Counted from the stretch's first letter, positions 42,059 to 51,376 are shown. The stretch is 64,000 bases of DNA from an uncultured Clostridia bacterium (GCA_946500295.1 CAMMVF010000001.1:62001-126000), one strand, 5' to 3'. Notes: generated from the sequence alone by a model not told the origin. Translations and numbers: made by a program.

Positions 42059-42688
42059 ATGAGTGATTATAAAACCGTAAAGGAATTTGGAGCTGATGAA
42101 TTTACCGAGAAGCGCTCGAGATTTATCGGATACTGCTCACCGGTGAAAACTCAGCAGGAGGCTGTGGAGTTTATTGAAAAGATAAAATCAAAACACTGGG
42201 ACGCGAAGCACAATGTTTACGCTTATATATTAAGAGACGGCGGAGTAAAGCGGTACAGCGACGACGGCGAGCCACAGGGCACCGCAGGAGTACCGGTGCT
42301 TGAAGTCATACAAAAATCGGGGCTTACAGACGTCGCAGTAGTGGTGACGAGGTACTTTGGCGGTATCTTGCTCGGGGCAGGCGGCTTGGTCAGAGCTTAC
42401 TCCCATGGAGCAAAAATCGCCTTGGAGGCGGCAAAGCCCGTTATGATGGTGTTGTGCGACTGCTGTACGTTGAGCTGCAGCTACGATAAATACGGCAAAG
42501 TCAGCTCCCTACTCTTCGGCGGTGGGGCTGTAGTGGACGAAACCGGCTTTACAGACAGTGTGAATATTCGTTTTCACCTTAAAAAGGGCTATATTGATAA
42601 AATAAACGAGGAGTTAAAGGCGATGAGCTCGGGTCAGCTTACAGCCGAGGTCGAGAGTGAAGCTTACTTTATGAGTGGGATTGAGTGA
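42059..42688 (+). CDS. IMPACT-family protein (YigZ/YvyE-like)
   Basis: The 209-residue product has the UPF0029 N-terminal domain with SRFIGYCSPV, YSDDGEPQGTAGVPVLEV and VVVTRYFGGILLGAGGLVRAY, then the DUF1949 C-terminal half. Family members bind nucleic acid or translation factors, but the role is unclear in bacteria. ATG 42059 is after GGAG; a longer open frame (from 41858) runs through rpmE and the terminator and is not used. Confidence 0.9.
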   Translation: MSDYKTVKEFGADEFTEKRSRFIGYCSPVKTQQEAVEFIEKIKSKHWDAKHNVYAYILRDGGVKRYSDDGEPQGTAGVPVLEVIQKSGLTDVAVVVTRYFGGILLGAGGLVRAYSHGAKIALEAAKPVMMVLCDCCTLSCSYDKYGKVSSLLFGGGAVVDETGFTDSVNIRFHLKKGYIDKINEELKAMSSGQLTAEVESEAYFMSGIE

Positions 42689-42801
42689 AAGTCTTTATGC
42701 AACATATGGTGACTTGTTTGTCACAGAAACAGGTATAAGATGGAGAGCAGATTATCTTAAAAGATGTGGAATGTTTATGATGAATATAATGGGAGTTAGG
42801 T

Positions 42802-43269
42802 ATGGTACAAGAGGATATTTGTTTTAATAAGGGCGGCATGACTTTTAATTTCAGGGTGGCTTGCATTATTGAAAGTAACGGAAGATTTTTGCTGCATAAG
42901 GAAAAATCTGATTTGTTTTGGAATCTGCTTGGAGGTCGGGTTAAGCTCGGAGAATTATGTGAAGACGCCATAAAAAGAGAAATTAGAGAAGAAATCGGGT
43001 GTGCTTGTAAGGTTGATAGACCTATAAAAATATGCGAGAATTTTTTTAGAATTAAAGATACAGATTTTCACGAAATTTTAGTGATCTATAAAGTTACATT
43101 ATTGAGTGAGATAAAAGAGAAATTTATAGAAGACAATTTGGCGGTTAAATGGTTTTCAAAGGGTGAATTGGATTCTGCTTTAATAAAGCCTGAGTTTATA
43201 AAGAATATATTACAGGAGGCTCGATACAGCATAGATTGGCTGGTAAATGACGAAATGAAAAGAGCGTGA
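42802..43269 (+). CDS. Nudix hydrolase, AT-rich and possibly acquired
   Basis: The 155-residue product has a complete Nudix box: GRVKLGE, seven residues, REIREEIG (about 45-67). The box is intact, so hydrolysis of some nucleoside diphosphate is likely; the substrate cannot be read. Codon use and base composition are clearly more AT-rich than in neighbouring genes (many AAA, ATA, AGA, TTT), suggesting horizontal transfer. The ribosome binding site is GGGAG; it lies alone between the IMPACT gene and dgt. Confidence 0.8.
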   Translation: MVQEDICFNKGGMTFNFRVACIIESNGRFLLHKEKSDLFWNLLGGRVKLGELCEDAIKREIREEIGCACKVDRPIKICENFFRIKDTDFHEILVIYKVTLLSEIKEKFIEDNLAVKWFSKGELDSALIKPEFIKNILQEARYSIDWLVNDEMKRA

Positions 43270-43446
43270 GTTATTTGCTTGAGCTTAGTAGGAATTTTGT
43301 TAATTACGAGCTCGTTAAGAAAATTTTATTTTCAAAAAAAGAGGGATTAAAAGAATTTTGTCGTAAATTATATTAAATCGGTTTTTGACCTTTTTGATTA
43401 TTAGCGGCGGATTCGATCTCTGATATATAATCACGGGAGATGCAAT

Positions 43447-44463
43447 ATGGCTGACAAGGACATGAGTATAAACGAAAAAATATGTTACTGGGAGCGACAG
43501 CGATTGTCTCCCTTTGCCTGCTTAGCTGAAAACACCAAGGGCAGACAGCTCCCCGAGCCCAAGTCGAGTATGAGAACGGACTTTCAGCGTGACCGTGACA
43601 GAATAATTCACTGCAAGGCGTTTCGCAGATTAAAACACAAAACGCAAGTCTTTCTCTCGCCCGAGGGCGACCATTACCGCACCAGACTTACCCACACCCT
43701 TGAGGTCGCACAGATTGCAAGGACCATAGCGAGGGCGCTTGATTTGAACGAGGACTTGACCGAGGCTGTGGCGCTTGGACACGATTTGGGGCACACGCCA
43801 TTCGGACACGCTGGAGAGAGGGCTTTAAACGAGCTTTATCCCGAGGGCTTTCGGCATTATGAGCAGAGCGTCAGGGTTGTTGACCGTTTAGAGAAGGACG
43901 GTGCGGGGCTTAATCTGTGCTATGAAGTAAGAGACGGAATCCTCTGCCACACAAGGGGGGAGCAGGCTAAAACATTAGAGGGGCGGATAGTCAGAATTGC
44001 CGACAGAATAGCTTACATAAACCACGATATTGACGATGCAATAAGAGCTGGTGCGCTTACAGAAAATGAGATCCCTAAAAGATTTATTGAGGTGTTTGGT
44101 TCGACTACGAGCAAAAGAATTAACTCTATGGTGACAAACGTGGTTGAAAACAGCAAAGACGGGGAGATACGCATGGAGGCGGAGTTTGCCGAGCACTTTT
44201 CGGCGCTTCACAAATTTATGTTTGACTATGTGTACAAAAATGAATATGCAAAGTTTGAGGAAAAAAAGGTTCCAGGTCTTGTCGAGGGGCTGTACAGATA
44301 CTTTGTCAAGCACCCGAAAAAGCTCGACGGAGAGCTTTTGCATGTAGCTGAGACCGAAGGAGTAGAGAGGGCTGTGTGCGACTATATAGCCGGAATGACC
44401 GACCAGTATGCAGTACAGGTTTATGAGAGTTTGTTTATCCCGAGACCGTGGCAGAAGCTTTGA
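43447..44463 (+). CDS. dgt: dGTP triphosphohydrolase-like HD-domain protein
   Basis: Deoxyguanosinetriphosphate triphosphohydrolase family, 338 residues. The HD-domain metal ligands are visible in RLTHTLEVAQIA and LGHDLGHTPFGHAGE, with ADRIAYINHDIDDA as the last aspartate motif. N-terminal RDRDRIIHCKAFRRLKHKTQVF is typical of the dgt branch used upstream of dnaG in Clostridia. It may control dNTP pools. dnaG starts 39 bases later, so the dgt-dnaG-rpoD order is intact. No convincing -35 is seen upstream; TATAAT occurs at 43426-43431. Confidence 0.92.
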   Translation: MADKDMSINEKICYWERQRLSPFACLAENTKGRQLPEPKSSMRTDFQRDRDRIIHCKAFRRLKHKTQVFLSPEGDHYRTRLTHTLEVAQIARTIARALDLNEDLTEAVALGHDLGHTPFGHAGERALNELYPEGFRHYEQSVRVVDRLEKDGAGLNLCYEVRDGILCHTRGEQAKTLEGRIVRIADRIAYINHDIDDAIRAGALTENEIPKRFIEVFGSTTSKRINSMVTNVVENSKDGEIRMEAEFAEHFSALHKFMFDYVYKNEYAKFEEKKVPGLVEGLYRYFVKHPKKLDGELLHVAETEGVERAVCDYIAGMTDQYAVQVYESLFIPRPWQKL

Positions 44464-44502
44464 GCTTAAGACCTGATTTTAATGCGAAAGGGGGAGTGAG
44501 CC

Positions 44503-46269
44503 TTGCCTTTGCCGGACGAATTTTTATATGAGCTTAAATCAAGGAGTGATTTAACCGAGATTGCTTCTTCTTATGTTACTTTAAAACGCAGGGGGCGCAA
44601 CATGGTGGGGCTGTGCCCGTTCCACAGCGAAAAGACTCCCTCGTTTAATATTTACCCCGAAAACGGCTCGTTTTATTGCTTCGGCTGTGGAGCTGGCGGG
44701 GATGTAATTACTTTTATGATGAGGATAGAAAACCTCGACTACATAGACGCTGTCAGGGCGCTTGCACAAAGAGCCGGAATGGACATGCCCGAAAACAACT
44801 ATGACAACAGCATGAGAGAACTGCGGCGGCGAATTTTGGAGGCAAACCGTGAGGCGGCAAGGTACTACTACTCGGTTTTGTATTCTCCACAGGGCGCTCA
44901 GGGGCTTGAATATCTGCGCTCAAGGGGGCTTGCTGAGCGCACAATCAAGCATTTCGGGCTGGGCTTCAGTCCCGAAAACCGTTTTGCCCTGACTGATTAT
45001 TTAAAGGGGAAGAGGTTTAAGCCGCAGGAGCTTGTGGCGGCGAATCTCGTATATCAAAACAAGGGTGGAAATATATCTGACCGATTTTATAACCGTGTGA
45101 TGTTCCCGATAATAGATTTGCGTGGAAATGTGATAGCCTTTGGCGGCAGGATAATGACCGACCAAAAGCCAAAATATTTAAACACCTCGGACACTCCCGT
45201 ATTTAAAAAGAGCACGAATCTTTTTTCGCTTAACTTTGCTAAAAATTCAGGTAAGCGCAGTTTAATTCTCTGCGAGGGATATATGGATGTAATAGCCCTG
45301 CATCAATCCGGATTTACCAGCGCAGTTGCAACCTTGGGAACGGCGCTTACGCAGGAGCAGGCTATGCTGATGAAGAGATACGCCGACGAGGTATATATCT
45401 GCTATGACTCAGACGAGGCAGGACAGAAGGCGGCACATAGAGCTATAGGACTGCTGAGAGACGCAGGGGTGAAAATCAGGGTGATATCAATACCCGGTGC
45501 AAAGGACCCCGATGAATTTTTAAGGGAAAACGGTCCAAAGGGAGCCGAGATGTTTTCAGCCGTGCTTGAAAAAAGCGGCAATGACGTTGAGTATCAAATA
45601 TCAAAGTTAAGGAAAAAATATGTACTTACCGACAGTGCGGAAACCGTGGATTTTCTCAGGGAATGTGCAGCGGTTCTTGCTGAGCTTGACGATTCTATGG
45701 AGGCGGAGGTTTACGCAGGTAAGCTCGCCGAGGAGACCGGGGTCAGCAAGGAGTCGATACTGCGGCAAATAGCCACTCTTAGAAAACAGGGCGCAAAGCA
45801 GATACGAAAAAGGGAGTTTAGAAAAATCCAATCAGAGCTTTCGGGCGGAGAATACAAGGGCGCAGTGCAAAATCCCGGAAATCTTCGAGCCCAAAGGGCT
45901 GAGGAGGCGTTGATTGCATATATTATAAATAATCAGGATATGGCGGCTAAGGCGTTGAGCTTGCTCCCGCCCGAGAAGATGCTCACACCTTTTAATCAAA
46001 GGTTGTACAGGATAATAACCGAAAGGGCGCAGCAGGACAGGGGGATAATGCCGACGGACATATCTGGGGAGTTTACCGTGGAGGAAAACGGGCTTATAGC
46101 CGGGATTCTGGCAAAGCGCAGCTCAGATATTACCTCTTTACAGGGATTTGAGGACTGTATCAGGGTGATACTTTCAGAGAGCGAGAGAATCACTCCCGAA
46201 AATGCCGCCAATACGGATATAAATGATATAAATAAGTATCTTGAAAAGCTTAAAGAACAAAAAAAATAA
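44503..46269 (+). CDS. dnaG: DNA primase DnaG
   Basis: Makes RNA primers at the replication fork. The 588-residue product has a CHC2-type zinc finger (C38, H41, C59, C62), the TOPRIM core with LILCEGYMDVIALHQSGF in part and CYDSDEAGQKAA, and a C-terminal helicase-interacting region (about 440-588). TTG at 44503 is the start after GGGGGAG. rpoD begins 49 bases downstream, the classical macromolecular synthesis operon order. Confidence 0.96.
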   Translation: MPLPDEFLYELKSRSDLTEIASSYVTLKRRGRNMVGLCPFHSEKTPSFNIYPENGSFYCFGCGAGGDVITFMMRIENLDYIDAVRALAQRAGMDMPENNYDNSMRELRRRILEANREAARYYYSVLYSPQGAQGLEYLRSRGLAERTIKHFGLGFSPENRFALTDYLKGKRFKPQELVAANLVYQNKGGNISDRFYNRVMFPIIDLRGNVIAFGGRIMTDQKPKYLNTSDTPVFKKSTNLFSLNFAKNSGKRSLILCEGYMDVIALHQSGFTSAVATLGTALTQEQAMLMKRYADEVYICYDSDEAGQKAAHRAIGLLRDAGVKIRVISIPGAKDPDEFLRENGPKGAEMFSAVLEKSGNDVEYQISKLRKKYVLTDSAETVDFLRECAAVLAELDDSMEAEVYAGKLAEETGVSKESILRQIATLRKQGAKQIRKREFRKIQSELSGGEYKGAVQNPGNLRAQRAEEALIAYIINNQDMAAKALSLLPPEKMLTPFNQRLYRIITERAQQDRGIMPTDISGEFTVEENGLIAGILAKRSSDITSLQGFEDCIRVILSESERITPENAANTDINDINKYLEKLKEQKK

Positions 46270-46318
46270 GGAAAGTCAAGAAAATTAAGGAAAACCGGGA
46301 TGAAAGGAAAGATGAAAA

Positions 46319-47419
46319 ATGGCAATGATTCAATCACCTGACAAAAAGTCGATAGTTAAGGAAATCATCGAAATGGGTAAGGCTAAGGGGGAGATCAGCA
46401 CCAAGGAAATTTTTGACGCTATGGGCGAGGTTGTTTTTGAACCTGAGCAAATAGAGAAATTATACGATACCCTTGAGCAGCTCAACATCAACATTGTTGA
46501 GGATTTGGAGGAAATGCCGATTGATGATATTAAGCTGGACGAAAAGTCGGATGACGACGGCGCAATCGAGGAGGTAAGCCCCGATGCAATCGCAATAGAC
46601 GATCCTGTAAAGGTGTATTTAAAGGAGATTGGCCGTGTGCCGCTGCTCACGCCCGAGGAGGAAATCGACCTTGCCATAAAAATCAAGCAGGGGGACTCTG
46701 CTGCCAAGAAGCGCCTGTCTGAAGCAAATCTCAGGCTTGTTGTCAGCATTGCCAAGCGTTACCTCGGTAGGGGAATGCAGTTTTTGGATTTGATTCAGGA
46801 GGGAAACCTCGGACTTATCAAGGCTGTAGAGAAGTTTGACTACACAAAGGGCTTTAAGTTTTCAACCTACGCTACATGGTGGATTCGTCAGGCTATAACC
46901 AGGGCGATAGCCGACCAGGCGAGGACTATAAGGATTCCCGTTCACATGGTTGAGACTATAAATAAGGTAAAGAAGGTGTCAAGCCAGCTGCTGCATACCA
47001 ACGGCCATGAGCCGACGGCTGACGAGATAGCCGATGTTTTGGACATGCCTGTTGAAAAGGTCAGGGAGATTATGAGGGTGGCTCAGGAGCCTGTGTCGCT
47101 TGAAACCCCGATTGGCGAGGAGGAGGACAGCCACCTTGGCGACTTCATCCCGGACGACGATGCCCCAGCCCCGGCTGACGCAGCCTCCCACACCATGCTC
47201 AAGGAGCAGCTTGCAGAGGTGCTCGACACCCTCACCCCGAGGGAGGAAAAGGTGCTCAGGCTTCGCTTTGGTCTTGAGGACGGCCGTTCCCGCACTCTCG
47301 AGGAGGTTGGCAAGGAGTTTGACGTTACGAGAGAGAGAATCAGACAGATAGAGGCAAAGGCTCTTCGCAAGCTCCGCCATCCCAGCAGAAGCAAGAAGCT
47401 GAAGGATTTTCTTGATTGA
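46319..47419 (+). CDS. rpoD: RNA polymerase major sigma factor RpoD (SigA)
   Basis: Housekeeping sigma factor, 366 residues. Region 1.1 is short, region 1.2 starts [21 protein letters not shown], region 2 has [21 protein letters not shown] and [20 protein letters not shown], region 3 VETINKVKK, and region 4 [11 protein letters not shown] and [21 protein letters not shown]. It directs the TTGACA/TATAAT promoters seen through the window. Its start ATG 46319 follows AAAGGAAAGATG. Confidence 0.97.
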   Translation: MAMIQSPDKKSIVKEIIEMGKAKGEISTKEIFDAMGEVVFEPEQIEKLYDTLEQLNINIVEDLEEMPIDDIKLDEKSDDDGAIEEVSPDAIAIDDPVKVYLKEIGRVPLLTPEEEIDLAIKIKQGDSAAKKRLSEANLRLVVSIAKRYLGRGMQFLDLIQEGNLGLIKAVEKFDYTKGFKFSTYATWWIRQAITRAIADQARTIRIPVHMVETINKVKKVSSQLLHTNGHEPTADEIADVLDMPVEKVREIMRVAQEPVSLETPIGEEEDSHLGDFIPDDDAPAPADAASHTMLKEQLAEVLDTLTPREEKVLRLRFGLEDGRSRTLEEVGKEFDVTRERIRQIEAKALRKLRHPSRSKKLKDFLD

Positions 47420-47429
47420 GGTAGGTTGA

Positions 47430-47828
47430 ATGTTTACTATCGAGGAAACAAACGAAATGCTTGATGAGATTGTCGATACGCTGCCGCAGCCGCTTTTTCG
47501 TGAGCTCAGCGGCGGAATTATAATTCTGCCGCAGGCAAAGCTTCACCCCAAAGCCATAGACGATGATTTATACATAATGGGGGAGTATTCCCGCTCGTCG
47601 ATAGGCGTATTGATAAAAATATACTACGGTTCGTTTGCTAAAATTTACGGTAATACAAAGCGGGAGTTTTATTACGAGCAGCTCAGACGGGTGCTGGTGC
47701 ATGAGCTGAGACATCACAATGAAACTTTGGCGGGTTGTAAGGACTTGGTTTTGTACGATGAAAGGCGTATTGCCGAGTATTTGAAGAGAAAAGCAGAGAA
47801 GGGGCGCGGCGGTAAGCCGCCGCAGTGA
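47430..47828 (+). CDS. Small HExxH metallopeptidase-like protein
   Basis: The 132-residue product has a VLVHELRHHNE motif (about 89-99): H, E and H are the zinc ligands of HExxH metallopeptidases, and the fold size fits the small metallopeptidase family otherwise known from Firmicutes and Actinobacteria. No signal peptide; a cytoplasmic role is likely. It begins 10 bases after rpoD, which suggests cotranscription. Substrate unknown. A terminator follows at 47909. Confidence 0.75.
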   Translation: MFTIEETNEMLDEIVDTLPQPLFRELSGGIIILPQAKLHPKAIDDDLYIMGEYSRSSIGVLIKIYYGSFAKIYGNTKREFYYEQLRRVLVHELRHHNETLAGCKDLVLYDERRIAEYLKRKAEKGRGGKPPQ

Positions 47829-47908
47829 AGTTTGCGCCTTTGGCGAATGCAAAGTTGCACTGTTAGCGCATTTGTGGAAAGCCTACGGCTTTGGATTTAA
47901 ATTAGCTT

Positions 47909-47950
47909 GAGCGAGACTTGGGGCTAGTTCCCCGAGTCTCGCTCAGTTTT
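47909..47950 (+). terminator. Terminator of dgt-dnaG-rpoD operon
   Basis: GAGCGAGACT-GGGG and CCCC-AGTCTCGCTC form a stem (47909-47944), followed by AGTTTT. Just before it, at 47829-47900, short AAAG/GCG-rich repeats are present with no recognised gene. Confidence 0.8.
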
Positions 47951-48055
47951 ATAACGGGCAAAAAGTAATGGAAGGATTGCAATTTTAGCATGACACATAT
48001 TTAAACGACAGCAGTGCAGGCGCACGTAGGACGAAAAGGTGCCTTCGACACCCCC

Positions 48056-48084
48056 TTGACAAGAGGGGGAGGGTGTGATATATT
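48056..48084 (+). promoter_or_regulatory. Promoter for the Trp T-box and transporter operon
   Basis: TTGACA (48056-48061), 17 bases, TATATT (48079-48084). The promoter overlaps the inverted repeat CCCCCTTGACAAGAGGGGG, which may bind a regulator or be chance. The 47951-48055 stretch upstream holds nothing recognised. Confidence 0.7.
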
Positions 48085-48092
48085 TAGAATGA

Positions 48093-48340
48093 TATAAAAA
48101 CCGTTGACGAGAAGGTAAAGCCTTCAGCGAGCTTACAGAGAGCCCTTTGTGCTGAGAATGGGCGGCTATCGGGTTGGCAAATGGATCTCGGAGGGTGCGG
48201 AGGAAATTCCGCAACGTGTGCTCACGTTACAGAGCAAGGGTGTGACTGCACCCACAGAGCGGGCGTTTTTCGCCAATCAAGGTGGTACCGCAGAGATTTC
48301 TGTCCTTGGATTACTTCGGTAATTCAAGGCTTTTTTGTTT
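48093..48340 (+). promoter_or_regulatory. T-box riboswitch, tryptophan specifier
   Basis: Leader RNA that senses uncharged tRNA and prevents early termination. The T-box sequence AAGGTGGTACCGC lies at 48279-48291. Stem I contains AGAGAGC (GA-motif like) and the specifier site AAATGGATC, with TGG at 48182-48184 as likely codon, i.e. Trp. A terminator hairpin CCTTGGATTAC, TTCG, GTAATTCAAGG plus T run is at 48304-48336. The downstream genes form a TrpXYZ-like transporter, which fits the specifier. Confidence 0.85.
48304..48336 (+). terminator. T-box terminator hairpin
   Basis: CCTTGGATTAC with a TTCG loop and GTAATTCAAGG, then CTTTTTTG. The antiterminator arm would include the T-box sequence upstream. 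Confidence 0.85.
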
Positions 48341-48413
48341 TTACCCACTTGAAAAATCCGGGGAGACGACCGATGATGGCTGAATATTATTAATTGAAAT
48401 GAGGTATGTTGAG

Positions 48414-49442
48414 ATGAAAAAATCACTTGCAATCAAAAAGGCAGTCTGTGTGCTGTTGGCGGTTTTGTGCTGTGTGGCTGTGTTTGCCGGATGCTCAGGC
48501 GACGGAAGTTCGTCATCGGCTGACGGTTCGTCCTTGCAGTCCGGTGATAAGGTCAAAATTGGGATAGTGAAGATAGTTGAGCACAGCTCTCTTAATACTA
48601 TTGAGGAGTCGATAATCAACCGCCTGGAGGAACTTGGGTATGTTGACGGCGAAAACGCCGAGATAACAGCACTCTCCGCTCAAAACGACCCGTCTAATGT
48701 GCCGTCGATGATGGACAGTTTTGTAGCTGACGGTACAGATATAGTAATAGCCATAACCACCCCTGTGGCTTCTGTGGCGTTAAACTATGCGGACCAGATT
48801 CCTGTTTTGTTCTCTGCGGTTTCTAATCCTGTCGAAGCGGGACTTACCTCAAGCCTTGAAACTCCGGACAAAAATGTTACAGGAACCTGCGATGCAGTGC
48901 CGGTTGAGAGGATAATCGATATGGCGCTTGAGCTTACCCCGGACATTGAGACCTTTGGGTTTATCTACAACTCCGCTGAGGACAGCTCTGTGGCTAACAT
49001 CGAAAACGCAAAGGCTTACTGTGATGAAAAAGGTCTTAAATACGTTGAAGCAAACGTCGAGAACAGTTCTGCAATTCAGCAGGCGGCCGAGTCGCTTGTG
49101 ACCAAGTGTGACGCAGTGTTCTCGCCGACTGACAACACAGTTGCCGAGGGTATGTCAGTGCTTGCTCAGATTTGCAATGACTCTGCTATTCCCTGCTATG
49201 TAGGCGCTGATTCCATGGTACAGGACGGCGGCTTTGCCAGCATAGGAATTAAGTACGAGGATTTGGGAATCGAAACTGCAAACATGGCCGATAAGGTGCT
49301 CAAGGGCACTGCTGTTTCAGACATACCGGTTAAGGTGTTTGAGGATCTTTCGACTTATGTGAATACAACCACAGCTGAGACGATTGGTGTGGAGATACCC
49401 GATTCGATACTGAATGATGAAAAGACAGTGATTTTTGAATAA
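48414..49442 (+). CDS. trpX: ABC transporter substrate-binding lipoprotein, TrpX-like
   Basis: The 342-residue product has a lipoprotein signal (lipobox AVFAGC, C near 32) and the COG2984-type periplasmic-binding fold (KIGIVKIVEHSSLNTIEE; PVLFSAVSNPVEAGL; IGVEIPDSIL). Related proteins encoded with trpYZ in streptococci lie under a Trp T-box and are predicted tryptophan carriers. Start ATG 48414 lies 8 bases after GAGGT; the ATG at 48399 overlaps that site. The T-box with a TGG specifier supports tryptophan or an indole precursor as ligand (inference). Confidence 0.85.
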   Translation: MKKSLAIKKAVCVLLAVLCCVAVFAGCSGDGSSSSADGSSLQSGDKVKIGIVKIVEHSSLNTIEESIINRLEELGYVDGENAEITALSAQNDPSNVPSMMDSFVADGTDIVIAITTPVASVALNYADQIPVLFSAVSNPVEAGLTSSLETPDKNVTGTCDAVPVERIIDMALELTPDIETFGFIYNSAEDSSVANIENAKAYCDEKGLKYVEANVENSSAIQQAAESLVTKCDAVFSPTDNTVAEGMSVLAQICNDSAIPCYVGADSMVQDGGFASIGIKYEDLGIETANMADKVLKGTAVSDIPVKVFEDLSTYVNTTTAETIGVEIPDSILNDEKTVIFE

Positions 49443-49478
49443 TAGCTTTTAACAGTAATTATAAAAGGATAGATTTAT

Positions 49479-50438
49479 ATGCAGTTTTTGACATTGGGCT
49501 TAGGCTCGCTTGAGCAGGGCTTGATATACGCTATAATGGCAATCGGGGTTTTTGTTTCGCTTCGTATATTGGATATTCCCGATTTGACGGTTGACGGCTC
49601 GTTTATAACAGGAGCCGCCGTGTCGGTGATGGTGACCGGGCTGCAGGGCGAGGGCGGCGGAGTGCTGTATCCGATTCTCTCTATGCTTGCGGCGCTGCTC
49701 GCAGGAGCGGCGGCGGGAGCTATAACAGGAATATTGCAGACAAAGCTGAGGGTTCAGCCGCTATTGGCGGGCATACTTACAATGACGGGACTATACTCGA
49801 TAAACCTGCTGATAATGGACGAAAAGCCGACAGTAAATATCAACGGAATGACGAGCATATTCTCGGATATACAAAATTGGTTCGTTGCCTTGTTTGGCGA
49901 CAGTATGGGCGTGAGTGTGGCGAAAAAGCTAGCGGTAATTCCCGTGCTGCTGCTCATAGTTTTGATTGTAGCCTTTGTAATAAACTGGTTTTTGCACACG
50001 CAAATCGGTATGTCAATCAGGGCCACGGGAGATAATGTCGAGATGGTTAATGCAAGCTCCATAAACTCGGATGCAATGAAGATTTTGGGTCTTGCTATCG
50101 CCAACGGTATAGTTGCTCTTTCGGGAGCGGCGCTGGCTCAGGACCAGAACTTTGCCGATGCAAAGGCAGGCACTGGAATGGTGGTAGTCGGAATAGCCTC
50201 TATTATTATCGGCGAGACGATCTTTGGAAAGCGCTCGGTGCTGAATAATCTTATTTCGGCTATCCTGGGTGCAATAGTGTACAGAATATTTATCACCGTT
50301 GTATTCCAGCTCGGGCTGCCTGCGTCGTACTTCAAGCTGCTGTCGGCTGTGATAGTCGTAATTGCTATCTCGGTTCCGATTATCAGCGAGGCTGTTATAA
50401 AGAGAAGGGCAAGGAGGGCGAAAAATGCTAAAGGTTGA
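49479..50438 (+). CDS. trpY: ABC transporter permease, TrpY-like
   Basis: The 319-residue product is an integral membrane protein of the branched-chain amino acid permease class (COG4120), about nine helices, with RILDIPDLTVDGSF and the cytoplasmic loop IGMSIRATGDNVEMVNASSI. It overlaps the ATPase gene by 14 bases. It follows trpX by 36 bases in the T-box operon. Confidence 0.85.
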   Translation: MQFLTLGLGSLEQGLIYAIMAIGVFVSLRILDIPDLTVDGSFITGAAVSVMVTGLQGEGGGVLYPILSMLAALLAGAAAGAITGILQTKLRVQPLLAGILTMTGLYSINLLIMDEKPTVNINGMTSIFSDIQNWFVALFGDSMGVSVAKKLAVIPVLLLIVLIVAFVINWFLHTQIGMSIRATGDNVEMVNASSINSDAMKILGLAIANGIVALSGAALAQDQNFADAKAGTGMVVVGIASIIIGETIFGKRSVLNNLISAILGAIVYRIFITVVFQLGLPASYFKLLSAVIVVIAISVPIISEAVIKRRARRAKNAKG

Positions 50439-51216
50439 AAATGCTTGTATAACCTTCCACGCAAACACGGTAAACGAGAGGAAAGCTCTTGATGATGTAA
50501 GTCTCCATTTAAAGCCGGGCGATTTTGCAACGATAATCGGCAGCAACGGGGCAGGAAAATCTACCCTGCTCAATGCTGTGGCAGGAAGCTACCTCCTCGA
50601 CAGCGGATATGTATATATAGACGGCGAAGATGTGACAATGAAAAAAAGCTATAAGCGTGCGAAATACATCGGCAGGCTGTTTCAAGATCCGCTCAAGGGA
50701 ACTGCCCCGAGCATGACGATAGAGGAAAACCTTGCTCTCGCATATAGCCGAGGATCGCGCAGGGGACTTTCGAGAGGAATAAAAAAGTCTGACGAGAATA
50801 TGTTCAGGCAGAGGCTTTCTCAGCTTGGGCTGGGGCTGGAGGACAGGCTTAAGTCCAAGGTTGGACTCCTCTCCGGCGGTCAGCGGCAGGCTCTTACTCT
50901 GCTGATGGCTACCATAGTCACGCCTAAGGTGCTGTTGCTCGACGAACATACAGCAGCCCTCGACCCAAAGACTGCAAAGCAGGTAATGGGAATAACCGAG
51001 CAGATAGTAAGGGATAACAATATTACCACCCTGATGGTTACTCACAACATCAAGGACGCACTTAGCACGGGCTCAAAGACCATAGTAATGTCAAACGGAA
51101 GAATCATATCCGTTTTGGAGGGAGAGACAAGGCAGAGTATGACGGTGGAGAAGCTGATGAAGCTTTACTCCGACACTGCGGGCGATTCATTCTCCGACAG
51201 GAATTTGCTGGATTAA
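50425..51216 (+). CDS. trpZ: ABC transporter ATPase, TrpZ-like
   Basis: The 263-residue product has Walker A GSNGAGKST (about 38-46), Q-loop LFQDPLKG, signature LLSGGQRQALTLLMA and Walker B VLLLDEHTAALDP. It is the COG1101 ATPase that energises the TrpXY transporter. Start ATG 50425 overlaps trpY. The operon is followed by the IS-end-like hairpin at 51261. Confidence 0.9.
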   Translation: MLKVENACITFHANTVNERKALDDVSLHLKPGDFATIIGSNGAGKSTLLNAVAGSYLLDSGYVYIDGEDVTMKKSYKRAKYIGRLFQDPLKGTAPSMTIEENLALAYSRGSRRGLSRGIKKSDENMFRQRLSQLGLGLEDRLKSKVGLLSGGQRQALTLLMATIVTPKVLLLDEHTAALDPKTAKQVMGITEQIVRDNNITTLMVTHNIKDALSTGSKTIVMSNGRIISVLEGETRQSMTVEKLMKLYSDTAGDSFSDRNLLD

Positions 51217-51260
51217 ATAACCGCGAAGCACGGCTTACTGCTGCAAATTTCATATGCAAA

Positions 51261-51340
51261 AAGGGAACTGTTAATTTGTGATATGCCCCCAAAAAGTTAG
51301 ACGCTTTTGGAGGTGCATATCAATTCGGCAGTTCCTTTTT
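51261..51340. repeat. IS-end-like palindrome inside a terminator-like stem (second copy)
   Basis: Core TGATATGCCCCCAAAAAG (51279-51296) and CTTTTGGAGGTGCATATCA (51304-51322) pair, within an outer stem GGAACTG (51264-51270) and CAGTTCC (51329-51335) with A and T runs. The core is the inverse copy of 8281-8323. The outer stem plus T run would terminate the trpXYZ operon. Confidence 0.65.
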
Positions 51341-51347
51341 TATTTTC

Positions 51348-51376
51348 TTGACACAGGTAAATATACATGCTATAAT
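51348..51376 (+). promoter_or_regulatory. Promoter of vWA surface protein gene
   Basis: TTGACA (51348-51353), 17 bases, TATAAT (51371-51376). Confidence 0.85.

Noticed and set aside
42684-42826. Open stretch after the IMPACT gene that could be a gene fragment
   Set aside because: It is open for fewer than 50 codons, has no start with a ribosome binding site and no recognised motif; it may be a decayed gene, but this cannot be supported.
47924-48214. 96-residue minus-strand open frame
   Set aside because: It overlaps the operon terminator, promoter and stem I of the Trp T-box, which explain the sequence better.
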